Assembly (NCBI RefSeq): GCF_932276165.1
Contig: NC_064001.1
Coordinates: 6,021,501 to 6,085,500, forward strand
From: Plutella xylostella
Lineage: Eukaryota; Arthropoda; Insecta; Lepidoptera; Plutellidae
DNA: 64,000 nt
Reading direction: 5' to 3'
Both the position numbers and the translations under genes were made by a program. Positions 12,248 to 25,630 of the stretch are shown here, in pieces. The first letter of the stretch is position 1; the number at the start of each line of letters is the position of its first letter. The notes under the pieces are model-generated. The model was not told the DNA's origin, searched no databases, and saw only the letters and a program-made list of their open reading frames with translations.

Positions 12248-12270
12248 GCAGGCGCCAGCCTGGCGCCTGC
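12248..12270. repeat. GC-rich perfect hairpin
   Basis: GCAGGCGCCA and its exact complement are separated by GCC, a 10-bp stem with a 3-base loop in an AT-rich setting. Confidence 0.85.
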
Positions 12271-13252
12271 CCCATCGAGGGGGCGAATCTAGTCGGCTGC
12301 CGCAAGCGGAAGACGATACACGCGCGCGCTATTTGTTCCTATTTCGTACTACTTTATAAATGTCGTATTTAGGTATTTATTAAAATTTATGAAGAGAAAA
12401 ATGGACAAAAAAATACTGTGCCGTATTTAATTGCTTAAATACGGATCGTGATCCAAATTTTTTTTTTTAGATTACCAAAACATGCTGACAGGTAAAACTA
12501 ATCTAAGTATTTTATTGATTTCTTCTACGTTCCTTATTTGAAATGAAATTAATCCGAACTACAAACCCTTTTTTTCTCCATGTTGAACAAAGTGAATTCC
12601 AATTTTGTTTTCGTTAAAGTATTAAATTTACAGACACAACTACCTTCAAAATGTATTAATGAATCGATTATAAAATGTGCGCTGAGTGGGATTAGTGCTT
12701 AACGAAACTAACACGTTCTGTATCATAATATAAATTATATCCATAATATAAATTATAACGAAAAAAAAACATGTTTTCACAAAATTAAATGTTTTAGGTA
12801 CTTAGATTCATACATATTTTATGTACTTCAAAATATCTTAACTATGAAATTGTTATTGTTTTTACTGGTTATTTCCAATAGAAAAAAAGTTTGGAATAGC
12901 TTTGTTTTCTAAATTCAAATTAATTTTGTTTTAAAACATGACATTCTTTTTACAAAGTCAGTCCGTTGCTTAGTAAACGTTGTAGTCTGTGGTGCTGAGG
13001 CAACCCTAAGGTGGCTTCTTTTTCAATGCGTATAACCACGTATAACTTATTATGCACCGTAGTCCAGTGAAATAAGGCGCATATTCCTTCAAAAATAAAT
13101 TGGTAGGTAAGTAAATAAAAACGTGTGCGGCTGGAACGCGATCTAAATTAGATCTTATTGCTTATGGAATGGAGTCATATTTCTTTGCAAGCCATTGCGA
13201 AGATGGACTTCTGTACCTGGTACTAGTTATTATTCTGTGACTCAACGCAATA

Positions 13253-13484
13253 CACTCACGGGCAATGAAAAGGTTCCACTGAAGAAAACACCAAATTACT
13301 CCAACGGAAAAGGCTAGCTTGCTTAATAAGTTAATAACGCCTTCTGCAACATTGAAGTACATTTAATGGAGCATCAGGATATTACCAACTAAAACGATGA
13401 TGTTTTGTTAAAATTTTTAATTAAAAATTTGGGGTATTTGGTGTTGGCATTTTGTGAGTGGAACTTTTTCATTGCCCGTGAGTG
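13253..13484. mobile_element. Tc1-derived MITE, 232 bp
   Basis: Terminal inverted repeats of 28 bp differ at one position (CACTCACGGGCAATGAAAAG...). TA flanks both sides (13251-13252, 13485-13486). The inner sequence matches the right end of the Tc1 element at 60555-62150. Confidence 0.9.
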
Positions 13485-13840
13485 TATTATGATGAAGATC
13501 CTACCTAATTTATCAAATCATTGCAAGCTCTATGAATACGGGGGGTATAATTTGAAATCGTTTGGGATATTAAAAAGCGCAGCATTTAATATTTTCACAA
13601 CCTTTCAGAACTAACTGCACTGCACTTCATCAGAACACAGATTTGCATTGCTTCGCTCCGCAATAATGGAGTAGGTAATCGCTATAGATACTCTTGCACA
13701 CTTATTTTTTTTTACGTTTCTTTAAAGCAAACTCCACATTTTCATTAAAATACGTTTCTTACACAGCTGGATGCAGTTGAAAGACAAAGTAATTCGAGAA
13801 GCTAAAGTGCCTTTATTTTGTCGCATAAGTTAGTCCAATA

Positions 13841-13983
13841 AGGGCTGATTTTTCAATAGTCAGATAAGTGTTATCTGAAGAATATAATTGTTGCTGTCAT
13901 TGTCTACATACAAACATTGCTATGTGACAGAAACAATTTTATTCTTCAGATAACACTTATCTGACCATTGAAAAATCAGCCCT
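13841..13983. mobile_element. Foldback MITE, 143 bp
   Basis: Nearly the whole element is a palindrome. AGGGCTGATTTTTCAAT and TCAGATAAGTGTTATCTGAA recur inverted on the right, with a loop of about 30-40 bases. It has no coding capacity. Confidence 0.88.
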
Positions 13984-13989
13984 AAGTAA

Positions 13990-16675
13990 CAAGTAATAAT
14001 ACTTACCAAGTCAGTAATTATACGTTAAGCCTCCAATAAATAGCTTCCGTTGGAAAAAAAACGCGGAATCTCTTGAATATTCAGGGAGTCGCAGCTCTTA
14101 TACAAAGCTTTCAGGCCATTTGCATAAAACCAAGTAACTGGATCGTCCTTTCGGGTCAACTTTTACAGTTTTTATTTCAGCCACATTTAATTTAGACGGC
14201 TACTGACGGGCGTTATTGCTACCTACATTGTTTTCAAGTTGTTACGGCTCCTTTTGTTTTTTATTGTTATTTCCAATGGTATTCTAATATAAAAAGATGA
14301 AGATACGGCCAAGCTGGAGCTGTAAGACCATATACAAATAGAGCCAGGGCACTCAAGTAATAAACGGGCTGGGATGTTTCTGGCCCAAGATCCAAACGTA
14401 GGATGTATGTAGTAGGGATGATAACTTTTCACTTTTGTGCTATGCTCCACAGAGGAGTATGAAACTCAACCTGGTCCACAAACCAAAGTAATTCACTTCT
14501 ATCCTGCTTTTCAAAGGACCTTCTATCACTTCGGGAATAGACATAAATAATAACATTTTTTGGGCGTGAATATTAGAGAGTTTGTTAAGAACTTCGTCTT
14601 CAATTTATTAAGATGTAGGTGTAACTGGCTGGAGTGCAATTTTTGTCAATTTACAGACTAACGAAAGTGTACATTGTGCTTTCATTCTGTCACCTGCAAA
14701 TATCTCCTGTAATTTTTTTTCAACATAAGTATTTACACCGCCAGAGGCGCTGTAAGTAAAATTACGCCAACTTTTCCAGACGTTCCGATCCAGCATGAAC
14801 GTACAAAGTGTTGTGAACAGAAAAGAATGGTTCCGAAACAGTCTGCTCAACATATTTTGCAAATTGAAGTGGTTGAAACCAGTTTGAGCCGGTCGAGGCC
14901 GGCGTAGCCGCTTGGTGGCTTGCCAATATGAGTGCCAGTCTGCCGTATAAGCTGATTAAATTTTGTGCAAAATGTTACGTTCGATGTTTGGTTTTGATTG
15001 GTTCCCGCAATAATATTGCCTGTTTGATTCATTTGGATTTAATATTGTAAGCACAATCCACACAAAATCCAATCTGTCCATGTGAGAAAGTAAAAGACAC
15101 ACAGCAAATCATGTTCAGCTATAAGTACGTAAAATATTGTGTATTTCGTCATATTTAATATTTCAGAAACTGCATACAGAGCAACCTATGTACGACAAGA
15201 AGCTTGTTATTCTCGGAATTATGTTATACTGAGAGCAGATAACAGAATAGTAGGATCATGTCGAGCTTTATGAAACTTTCGATGTATGACACACAACTCC
15301 ATAACGTTTTATCACAAACAAGGAACACACTACCTATCACAAAGCGCCACTTCTAGGTAACTCAAAATTAAACCAAATTCAACTCTGGAAGCCCTATACG
15401 AAATTTGAATTTAATTTAAAATTTTCCGTCGTCTCACCTCTAGGAACTTCGTTTTTGTTTTTTATTGCATTTCTGCCAGCCAGACCAGTTATTGAATTGA
15501 TCCGGGTGTCCAGTCCAATAAAAAATAACGGTGCAATGAGATGATGTCCTCATGGTTAATACTTATTTTTTGTAAGGTGGAGTTCATTGTGGTAATCAAT
15601 TGTACCCATTTCATTTAGCCTAGCGAATAGTTAACCAAAAAATGTGTACAGAGCGGTATGCAATGTCACACTCTGTATAAGATTATTGTCAATTAGAGAT
15701 GTCAGGGTGTCAGAATGAATACATAACCGATACGTATAAAGGTCTATAATGTACTAAAGCTTAAACTTATAATAGTCGTAAATGTAATAATCGTGTATTT
15801 ACAAAGATGTCACGACTTCCTTAATTGAGGGCGCGCATGTACGCGCTGTCATCAAATAGTCTCATGTATGAGTGGCTCATACAAAATGTGTGTTTCTTTT
15901 TTGTCATTAACTTAGGATATAATATTTTTTTGCAACTTATTTGGTGTGTACTTAAGTAATTTAATGAATTTTCATGACAAATTGCTACTAATATTATTAA
16001 ATTACTACTTATATGATTTGTTTAGCAGAATCCCTGGGTAACTCAGCTGAGTTTGTTTTCGCACACTTTCCTCTCGGTTTGGCATAAATTATCTACTCGC
16101 CGGGATGAAATTGGGATTGAAGATCTGGTCTGATCGAAGTGTAAAGATGCGGCGCCTTCATTTTGGAAACACTAAGGATAAAGGCTTTATGTATTTGAAT
16201 AATATAGGGTAGAAAAATAAGTCAGGAACTAGAGGGAAACTATTTTAAATGTTCAAGTCGTTGTGTCAAAACTAGTAGAGGGGTTAAAGTTTAAGGTGTG
16301 GCACCAATAAAATTAGGAACTACAACAAATTAGGAACAACATAAGCAATTACCCAGCAACAATTCATTTTGCATCAACACAAAAAATACATGCATTTTCA
16401 TTCGAATATTAAACTTAAAGTAAAAGGAATAGAAATCACATTTGCAGTCACACGTTTTCTCTATCGCAGAAAGCATTAGGCTGGCGACTACCATTACTAC
16501 AACTACTACATTTCACAATAACTACGCCTTTGTACAAACAGCAGTGCACTCATCTCACGTGGTAGCTTTTGTAATATAATTTTAATTGGTCTGTGGTTGC
16601 GCTTGGACGCTGGACCACTGTCGTTCCTGAACTCGATCTGAAATCTAAGAGTTGTCTTTAGAGTAGTTCCACCTT
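13990..16675. other. No gene recognised
   Basis: Only short frames (up to 84 codons) without recognisable motifs. Confidence 0.6.
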
Positions 16676-16678
16676 TTA

Positions 16679-17277
16679 GGGCTAAATTCACGGGTTACAT
16701 AGAAATCTAAGTTTCATTAAACTATGATTTCATCACGATTACCGATTTCGTCTAAATGCGTTTAGAGTAAGTCCACCAACCCGCACTTGGCCAGCGTGGT
16801 GGACTAGGCCTAAAACCCTTCCTTCATTGGAAGGAGACCCGTGCCCCAGCAGTGGGGACGTAATGGGTCGTGATGACTTAACCGGTGTTTCAGCCACAGA
16901 CGAGCCGGCAACACTGAAATGCGTTTAGTTATTGCGTCGCGCCATACATACTTTTTACGTATTTTGATCTCGAGCAATGGAATAACAAAACGTTTTGACA
17001 CATTATAAAATAAAAAAATAATATATGTCGTTGTCAGTTAGTTTTTATTTGCTCAGTGGTTTGTTTATGACGTTTGACAATGACAGCTTCTATAACTGCG
17101 TTTAGGAACGCTAACTAGCCAATTTATAGCAGTTAGAGCTGTAAGTAACTGCGTTTTGCTCTAATCTAGTTTAATATTGGTCGATGAAAATCAAAATGAG
17201 CGTATAATTTCGTTTAGAGCATTAACTGCGTTTTCGATCCTTCTAACCACGTTTAATTGCTTCGGTGAATTTGGCCC
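16679..17277. mobile_element. PIF/Harbinger-type non-autonomous element
   Basis: Ends GGGCTAAATTCAC and GTGAATTTGGCCC are inverted repeats with one mismatch, flanked by TTA (16676-16678, 17278-17280), the usual PIF/Harbinger target. Copies of a CTGCGTTT/GCGTTTAG motif recur inside. A LINE tail lies within it. Confidence 0.7.
16780..16872 (+). mobile_element. RTE-like LINE 3' tail
   Basis: It contains CCAACCCGCACTTGG, GTGGTGGACTAGGCCTAA and CCCCAGCAGTGGGGACGTAA before GGTCGTGATGA. This is a common lepidopteran LINE 3' end. It lies inside the PIF/Harbinger-type element at 16679-17277. Confidence 0.7.
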
Positions 17278-17279
17278 TT

Positions 17280-18866
17280 AGCATCGTACGCAACGGATGT
17301 ATTACATTATTTTTAGAAATGTACACAAGTGCGTCCACTTCATCGGTATCGCCGTAGCCGTTCCGCCGTTTGGTACGTACGATAACGATAGGTGGAAGCT
17401 AACCTTAGTGTATCGGTGAAAAACTCTAAAGCTGAAGCAGCATTTGTCATCATGGTGAGAGAATTCGCCGGTCAGAGCAGTAGTCAGTGGCTGACTGCCC
17501 AGAATGCACCTGAGGAGCTCCTTTTATACACGTTCTGAATGATTTCAATAATAATAAGTTTCGTTCCTTAATCTCGAATTTGAGACCTTGGGGATATGAG
17601 CAAAGGTTCCATTCCAGAGAGCAAGGTGCAAGTACTTACACCCCCAAAGATAATAGAATAAGTTTTTTATATGTACCTACACTCGCAAGCAAAAAAAAGT
17701 TACACCTTTTTCCCTGATCGACTACGCGCATTAGCACTAAACAGTGTGTGAGGCAGCCTTAAAATAAAGTTATTTTCGAGGAACGGGAGTGCCGCTCCGT
17801 GCCGGTGCCATTTGCCGCGAGTCCGCCGCCCATTTGTTCGCAATGCTATTAGCAAGCTCGTAATGTCGCTATATTAGTTTAATATTACCTAAACGTATGT
17901 ATAGCAAACTTTTGTCTCCAAATGTGAACGCGGATGCGCTGAATTTCAGTTAAAGTTATGAAGGTTTCAAAGAAGCACTCTGAAAACCCGTGTAGGTTTT
18001 CATTTAAATAATTCAGTGGTATATAGAGATTCTGAATTAAGGCACTTATTTTAAATTTATAGTTCTCTCAAACAAATATATAAGTACTTACCTACCAATT
18101 GAACATAATTCTACACTGATGAAATCAGTCAAAAGTATGTGAAAAGTGCTTACTACTGGAATAAGAATAAGTATAAAGTTGCGGTAAGCGAAGGGGCTTG
18201 CGGCATCAGCATTTTATGGCAGTATTATGAACCTTGGCTTCGAACTTTCCCGATTTGGTATACGACCAACGATTATCTATCGTGATTCGTGCCAAAAGTG
18301 CAAGAGCGATTATGTGAAAATTGCGGCAGATCATAGCCCAAGATCCCGTTATGGCCAAACAATACTGTTCTGAAATAACTGCGGTATAAAGTTGCCATAA
18401 AAAGTTTTATTACTGTTTTTAATCGGGCCTGTAATTTATTGTAGGAAAATATGAGGCAGTACTGTTGTGCTGATTAGTCTCGGTTTTTGGCCAGGGAATT
18501 TATTTTGATTATTAAATATAAGTAGTTTTGGGGTTTATATTTTTATATTAGGTTGGGAGTAGTTGGAACTGTTATAGTGGAGAATTTACTGTGGATGTCA
18601 AGTACAATTAACAAAATATCTTACCAAAATGATAACCATATCGTTTGTACCCTATGTATCACGCAGTAAGCTCATAAAATGGTCGATAGCCGGGGCTCGC
18701 CCAATAGTTGCACCAGCGATAATGTGATGACAACTCATCAAGTACGCTATTCTGCATACAATTATAATTATAAATATTGTAAAAATAACACGGAGCCTCT
18801 TCGGGTCGTCCCGCCGACAGCTAAATCTTATATTCGACTATAGTGAGTATAAACCGCATGAGTTAA
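17280..18866. other. No gene recognised
   Basis: Besides the short repeat at 17583, a GC-richer patch at 17785-17850 stands out, with no coding support. Confidence 0.55.
17583..17665 (+). repeat. Dispersed repeat shared with 53747-53830
   Basis: GGGGATATG-CAAAGGTTCCA, AGAGAGC and later ATAGAATA are found in both copies, in the same orientation. Confidence 0.6.
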
Positions 18867-18868
18867 TA

Positions 18869-19131
18869 CAGGGTGTTGCAAAAAGGGTATACTAAGCCGA
18901 AACCTACATGTGCAGCATGGTATATCTAAGCCTGAAACTGAAATCAAAATTTGAAAATTCGCGAAAAAAAAATTATTTTCTATAGAAACTTTGTTGGTCA
19001 CTTGACTTTTTACTATGGAAAATTAATTTTTTTTTTAGCGAATTTCCATATTCTGATTTCAGTTTTGGGCTTAGATATACCATGCTGCACATGTAAGTTT
19101 CGGCTAAGTATACCAATTTTGCAACATCCTG
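18869..19131. mobile_element. TA-flanked foldback MITE, copy 1
   Basis: Ends CAGGGTGTTGCAAAAAG and the inverted TTGCAACATCCTG are flanked by TA. The inverted arms extend about 80 bp (both hold ACATGTGCAGCATGGTATAT). An open frame on the - strand across it is a by-product. Confidence 0.88.
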
Positions 19132-19679
19132 TATATTTTTTTTAGATACATAATTTCCTGTGATATAGAGGTACATAAAGTACCTAATCCATAGTAAGGG
19201 ACTAAAGTTGGTTTCCAATGGTATCATCGCCAAAAAATATAGTAGATATATTATGTCACCGAGTGGATAGAAGGGAGCACGAGAACCATGGTGGGACACA
19301 ATAGTTTCATAAAAAAGAGCCAATGTTTCAGTGTTGGACTTTTAAAGTGATAGGCTTATAATCGTTACTTGTGTTTAGTTTACGTAACCTCTTCATTATC
19401 CATGTTATTTGTTGCATGAATTATTAATAAACAAATAAGAGATTTTCTTCAGCAACTAAAGGTTTCGATATTATTATTTTCTCGATAAATGTAATGTTGT
19501 CTAGAATAGCGAATATCCCAGGCACCGGTGCGGTGGGCACTGATGAGTGTGCAGTGGATTTGCGAATTAGTGACGCGCGGGAATCTGATCATTACGGACT
19601 TTCACATACAGCCACAAAAATCACACAATTTTACAGCTGTGCTAAATTACTTTATAATACGAAAACTGTGTAAAATTCT

Positions 19680-19872
19680 TAAGAGCGGGGTAAGCGCCCG
19701 CTTCTCACGCCAGAGATACGGATTCGAATCCTGGCACTGACATATAAGTACCAATGAGTTCTTTGGAATTTAAGTACTTTGTATACCATTTCTTACGGTG
19801 AAGTAAAACATTGTAAGGAAACCTGCATATCTAGATTTAGCACGTGTAGATTCACATATATCTACATGTCAT
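19680..19872 (+). mobile_element. tRNA-derived SINE, family 1, 5'-short copy
   Basis: It contains GGGTAAGCGCCCGCTTCTCA, a good B box (GGATTCGAATCC) and the shared tail TAAGGAAACCTGCATATCTA. The A box region is lost. Confidence 0.75.
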
Positions 19873-20639
19873 TTGTGCTAAATCTATTAAATCTAATATT
19901 TTACCCATACTACGAAGCAAAATTGATACAATTATTTCCTTCTTAGCCTTGCAAATGACAAAAACTACGCTTACCATGCATATTTCACAAGACAGTATAA
20001 GCCGGTCTTATCTCAAGATCATGTAATGTGTCATATTACTGTGACATAGGTCGCGAGAGTACCAGGTCTTCTGACCCAAGGGTCATATGCCTTGACCGGT
20101 GGGTCACGGATTTAATGCCTGATCACGAACTCAATAAATGTGATCCATATTATTTTACGACACTCATTCTTGCCATTTACCTCAGAATACTCTTTTAGGT
20201 TTTACTTTTATGTGAGACGTGTTAGATACATGTATATGATATGAAAACTATAACTCGAATTTTAAAGTAGATAAAAGGAAAAAAAAATATATACTTCAAG
20301 CTTGGCTCAAAAATATTTTTTAACAGTTTTTTATCTTCTACGTAAAACAGCAAAGCATCGCTATCAGCTATAATGCATAAATGGGCTGATAGCCTATTGT
20401 TAAAAGAACATTCATTAGACATGTAATAAAATATTCTCTTTGTTTTAATAAAACAAGAACCTAAGTTTTAACATAAAATACGGTACACTAGATTCCACGT
20501 TGTAGGTACTATGTATTTGTATAAGAAGTCCTAAAACGGATCGTATTTTTATTTCCATACAGAGTGTAATTTAATGGTATCGATTAAAATAAGTATCAGC
20601 ATTTCATAATAGGTAGTAAGGACTCAAAATACAATTGTA

Positions 20640-20720
20640 GGCTTACTACGAAACTCAGTTTGCTACGATCCGTAGCAGGCTACGCCGTAGCGTCGTAGCG
20701 GCGGAAACCGTTGCGCGTTC
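20640..20720. repeat. CTACG/CGTAG-rich patch
   Basis: CTACG and CGTAG words occur seven or more times in 80 bases. A similar patch is at 34432-34505. Function unknown. Confidence 0.6.
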
Positions 20721-21317
20721 TCAAAATTAATAAACCTGCTATAAAGTGGTTTTACATTTTAAAATACAAATAAAATATGCTTGCATGTTATACATACATT
20801 CTTCAGTAATTTTTAATATTTTCATAACTTAAAGAGATAATACATTTTGGCGAATAATGCACTTAAATGAGGGTATGGAACTCGAGTAGACACTAGACAG
20901 CGCATCTCAAACAAGTTTACTTGTAAGTGTAAGTATCTGTTCTGAAACACTGGCATGTTTGGGGGAGTCTAAAAGTCAGTCATAAGCTTATGTATGGAAA
21001 CTTGAAGGCATCGGGTACTTACTAAAATGTAGGTAGTGTGGGACGCAACTGACACTCTGTTGGTCTAGTACAGGTTTGATAGTTTGTCGAAAACTATAAA
21101 AGTTTACGTTTTCTCTCATGCTAAGTGGCGCCTCTAATGGTAACTATCATGAAACTTTTGACAGATAATGTATGCAGATGACAGGAGAAAACGTAAACTT
21201 GTTTCGTTTTCATAAATAGCAAAACCCGTACTAGAGGGTCTGGACTCGTAATGTTGCTAGTTGTAAGAACATGTGACACTTATTTTCTACCTATACCCAT
21301 TGTAAGAAGTAATCGAG

Positions 21318-21364
21318 AGGTTTGTTGTACGAGAGACCTATGTCCAGCAGTAGACGAATTTTAG
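21318..21364 (+). mobile_element. Remnant of RTE 3' tail
   Basis: GAGACCTATGTCCAGCAGTA matches the common tail, but the (GATG)n end is lost. Confidence 0.45.
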
Positions 21365-22544
21365 CTCAAGATAATTATAACCCAATAGGTCTCAAAAATA
21401 TGACACAGTTATTATGCCTAATGAATACACTTGGTCTTGGTTTGGTGAGAAATCAAAATTAATAAAATTATAATTATTATAAAATTCTTGCTGAAACATA
21501 AAATATCAGACATATCCATTATTAAACACCCAGATGAACCTCCATTCAAATGAAGTTTAATTTGTTTTTCAATTTTACATCTCCTCTGTTTTTTTCTGCT
21601 TTTTATTTTAAAATATCGTTTTGGCAGCATCCTGTACACACACGTGTCAAACGTCAGCGTTTTTCGAGACACTTCGTTTGACATCACACGTCCTTAGCAA
21701 AGTGCCGGCCATAATTAGTGGAACGCGATTGACAAGATTGCTATCTCAGGGTCTTGAGGGTGCACTCTGACCTCACGACATACTGATATGGTGCCACGCC
21801 CACATAACCTCTGAAGCAAACGGTTAAAGTTGGGTTTTGACCACAACCGCTGCGGTCCGAAAGTATGTTTTTGTAAAACCGAAGTAGACGGGGATACTGG
21901 GGATGTCTTCCTTTAGGTATTAGTACATGACCATAAACAGTTGACTACAACAACGATCGGTGTTATTACTTAACAAAAAAAAATTGAGAAATATATGATG
22001 TTTTTTGTGTGAAAACATAAAAGCCCTCATTAAAAAAAAAAATTACATATAAAATTACTTTTTTCAAGATTTTGTTCAATTAGTCCTTTGTACTTAGTCT
22101 TTGGCTTGTTCTTGGAATGTCTCTGTATACAAAATCTTCAATATATATGAAAAGTCCCCTAAATCAATATGTCTTAATAAAATAAATACGACCCACGCGT
22201 AAAATAAACTCAAACAAAACAATTAATGACCGAATACACTGAAAGTTACAAGGTTAAACGTAATTAAAACAACGTAACCTAATATTGCCGCCGCACTACG
22301 CGACCGAATTTGGTTTCGTATGTAAACAAACCGTGTGTATAGTCGCGAATATCATCCAGATTTGGCAGTGTCATATTGAATTAGAGCGCGTCTGGGTACG
22401 AAACGAAATTTCGCACATTGAAACTAGTGGCTATTTCGTATATTGCGTCAATTCGTCTCCGTTTAACTTTGTGTTTGACCCTATTTTATGTTAATATAAT
22501 TATTTAATAATTCATTTCAGAAAATATATAAAGTTATAAGCGGT

Positions 22545-22602
22545 TAACAGGTGGACTTAATGCTAAAAGTATTTTCTACCAGCTAACCTACAACAGGTTC
22601 GA
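22545..22602 (-). mobile_element. Remnant of the same LINE 3' tail
   Basis: GTGGACTTAATGCTAAAAGT and TTTTCTACCAGCTAACCT match the tail at 41339-41455 in the same orientation. Confidence 0.55.
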
Positions 22603-25564
22603 CCTACAGAAGGCAGGAATTTTGTCAAAATGTATAATTCTTTAAAAAAAAATTGGGAAAGTTGAGTGACTCCCATTCATAAATTATAGTTTTTAAAGTG
22701 CCAAAATTAGTGCCTTCTGAATATCTACCAGTATATTATCATCGACTGGACTGAATTATCTCTGACTTCTCAGTCAAGTGTACAAGCAGCATGCCCAGTA
22801 ATGCCCGGTTGGCAGACATGGGACATTGGACATGCGAGATTGCCATTGACAGTTCGACATGAGCTGTGTGCTGTACAAGTACTAGCTTAAGACTAGCTTA
22901 CATGCTTTTCGTAGCAAACAGTAACCATCAAAATTTATATTGAGAAGCAAATATTGTTTTCGCGATTTTTCAAAAGTCATACAACAACTGTGGTAAAAAA
23001 GAATAGCCCACGAGTGGAGTACCTTATACACTTTAGATTCGCTTCAAGAAAACTAAAAAAAAACAGACCAATGTTATTCCACAAAAAAAAACATGGATAA
23101 AGCTAGTTTCACACAAGGTGACGACCGGGACGGGCCGCGCGGCCGGCCGCTACGATATTTATCGGATCTGCCTTTGTGACCGCACCTTGTCTCTATTTGA
23201 GGGACAAAGTGAAATTTCCACCGAACAATTCGGAACAAAAGTTGATTGTGTGACATTCGCGTTTTTCTTTCGGTGCGAGCGTGTGTTTCGTTCCGTTCCA
23301 CCCAAATCGATTTTCCGTCAAAAGTTTTTTTGTCTTCATTGTGTGCGCTGCCACTGTTTTGTACAGTACAGCAACGAACTCTTGTACAGAGATGGATGGC
23401 TGTCTTTGTACTGCATTTCCTGTAGTTACTTTTTACAAGTGGTTAACGGAATTATGTGGGTTGAGAATAGATCAATTTCTCACAGTCTCAAAATAATTTA
23501 TATTCAGTATTTGAATGTGATCTAATTGAGCAAATTTTATCAACAAGACATTTAAATACCTCGTAGCGTCGGTGAAATTTATAATTGTAGTAGAGGTAAA
23601 TAATTACTTACACATCCTATAATAGTCTACTGATGGATATTACCCTTCTTACAGGTTTTAACCACAATCTCCACACCACATTTATCAGAAGGGTTGTTCA
23701 TATCACATAGCACAACATTCATTCACATTCGCATTCATTACCTGAGAACAAAATATGTATACAAAATGTACCTCTAATATGTAAGTCTTTAAAAAACTTA
23801 CGTGCTCAGATTTAAGCCGAAAAACTCACTCCTCAGGCAGAAAATAACCGTCGCAATATAACCTCTGCTCATAAATCTGAGTAATCGTTATTAATAGTCT
23901 ATAATAAGTCATGAATATGTCCACTCAGTCCCTCCAAATCAACGTTGTTATCAACCACATGCAAAAGCATGTACCAAACCTATAAAGCATTCCGTATAAA
24001 CTATACATAACTACGGTCGGGAAACTTTTTTGACGTATGAATTCATTCTTTGTAACAGTACGTCAAACAGTGAAACGGAACTTGGTATGTTGCCAGCATA
24101 ATGCCGGTTCTATACAAAAACTGTTGTTTGTTGTTCTGCTCCCCACACAATACGTCACTTTTAGGATATCTAGAAAATAAATTAAATAAAGTCAAGCAAA
24201 TTCGAGCCAACATTCAGCAAATTCTCATTTTAAAACTTTGAATTTGCAATTACTTAAGTACATGAATTTTGTTCGTATTCTAAACACTCAAATTAAGTAC
24301 GTTACCGTAACATTTAAAAATGAACATAAAAACCAACAACCCAACAACCTATGCTATTATAACAAAGAATAATGATTCGTGGAATACTTCACTCCAAAAG
24401 TAACAGTACAGAAAAAGTTACTATACGTAGAATTAATATCGAATGTTGAAATTGCTCATATATTATTAACGCATATCGCATTGGACTTATTTACTTTAGA
24501 CCTGTTATTTTAATAACGGTCACTGTACACTGTTTGCAGATTTCATAAGCTTAACAAATATTTGCGTAGATCAATAAATTACAGCTAAAGGAAGCTTGCA
24601 ACCGTTGACATGAATAACAATTTATAGCCCACCATATTGCGGCGGCTAGATAGTCCGCACGTCTTAAGCTTAGAAGCACATATTCTAATAAGTAGGGGAA
24701 TAATATGCATAGTTGCATCCTGTTATAATATATTAGAGCAAAAAGTGAAGTTAATATTGTATAAGGAACCGTCATAGGTACAATAGTTTGTTATAATTAT
24801 TTATAGCTAACAATTCATGAAATCTAATCAATGTTCTAATTTTATTTAACGGTTCCGCTGCTTAATTTTCTCTTGATATTAGCATTTTAGCTGCTATCAC
24901 ACCAAACCAAAAACTCAGTAGGAAACTAAAGGAATCCATTTACGTATACTAAAGTATGCAAAATGTATACACACTTCGTTTAATTACACCCCAATATTCC
25001 ATACCATATTGTATTTAACGAGTACCTACCTAATAAAAAGTACTTAAGTACATTATAAATAAAGCGAGCGAAATTACACAGTTAAACAAACCAATTAATA
25101 TCAGCGAGAATAAAGTAGACTGAAGGAGAGTTTACGAAGACATAACGATCTTCCAGTAAGTGGCTAATAAGTCATTTTGCTAACAGAGAGCGCAGACAAA
25201 AACTGAAACTTGGGTGCTTAGCGCGGCAAATTGGCAATCGATCGAGCTCGCAGCTCGTTCGTCGCAAGTTTGAATTAACACATTACTTGCCCCCGTACGG
25301 CGTACTTCAAACGGATATTATTGAAATTTTCCGCTCATAAAGGTATAAACACAAATTTCCGCTTGCAATTTGTTAGAACTACTTATAAGTAACAGGTACT
25401 TAATAGTGAGGTAACAGTATTATCTGTCTAAGCTTGCAGATTTTGTAAGCTTTGTCGATAACCGTAGCTACCAGCTACATATAACTATCTAACGAAATAT
25501 ATTATTTCTAATGAGTTCCGTCAGATAATTAGTTTTTAGAGGCGAAATAGGGATCGCCGAGGAA

Positions 25565-25630
25565 GGTTGTAGCAATCCTTGGGAAAAGCCAATGGCCAGC
25601 AGTAAACAATGGTTGGCTGATGATGATCAT
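25565..25630 (+). mobile_element. Remnant of RTE 3' tail
   Basis: CAATGGCCAGCAGTAAACAA followed by GGCTGATGATGATCAT is a diverged tail of the same class. Confidence 0.55.

Noticed and set aside
18973..19323. 116-codon - strand frame
   Set aside because: Most of it lies within the foldback MITE at 18869-19131.
23118..23525. 135-codon + strand frame starting in a GC-rich patch
   Set aside because: No motif, and codon use is irregular; its opening is probably due to the GC-rich patch.
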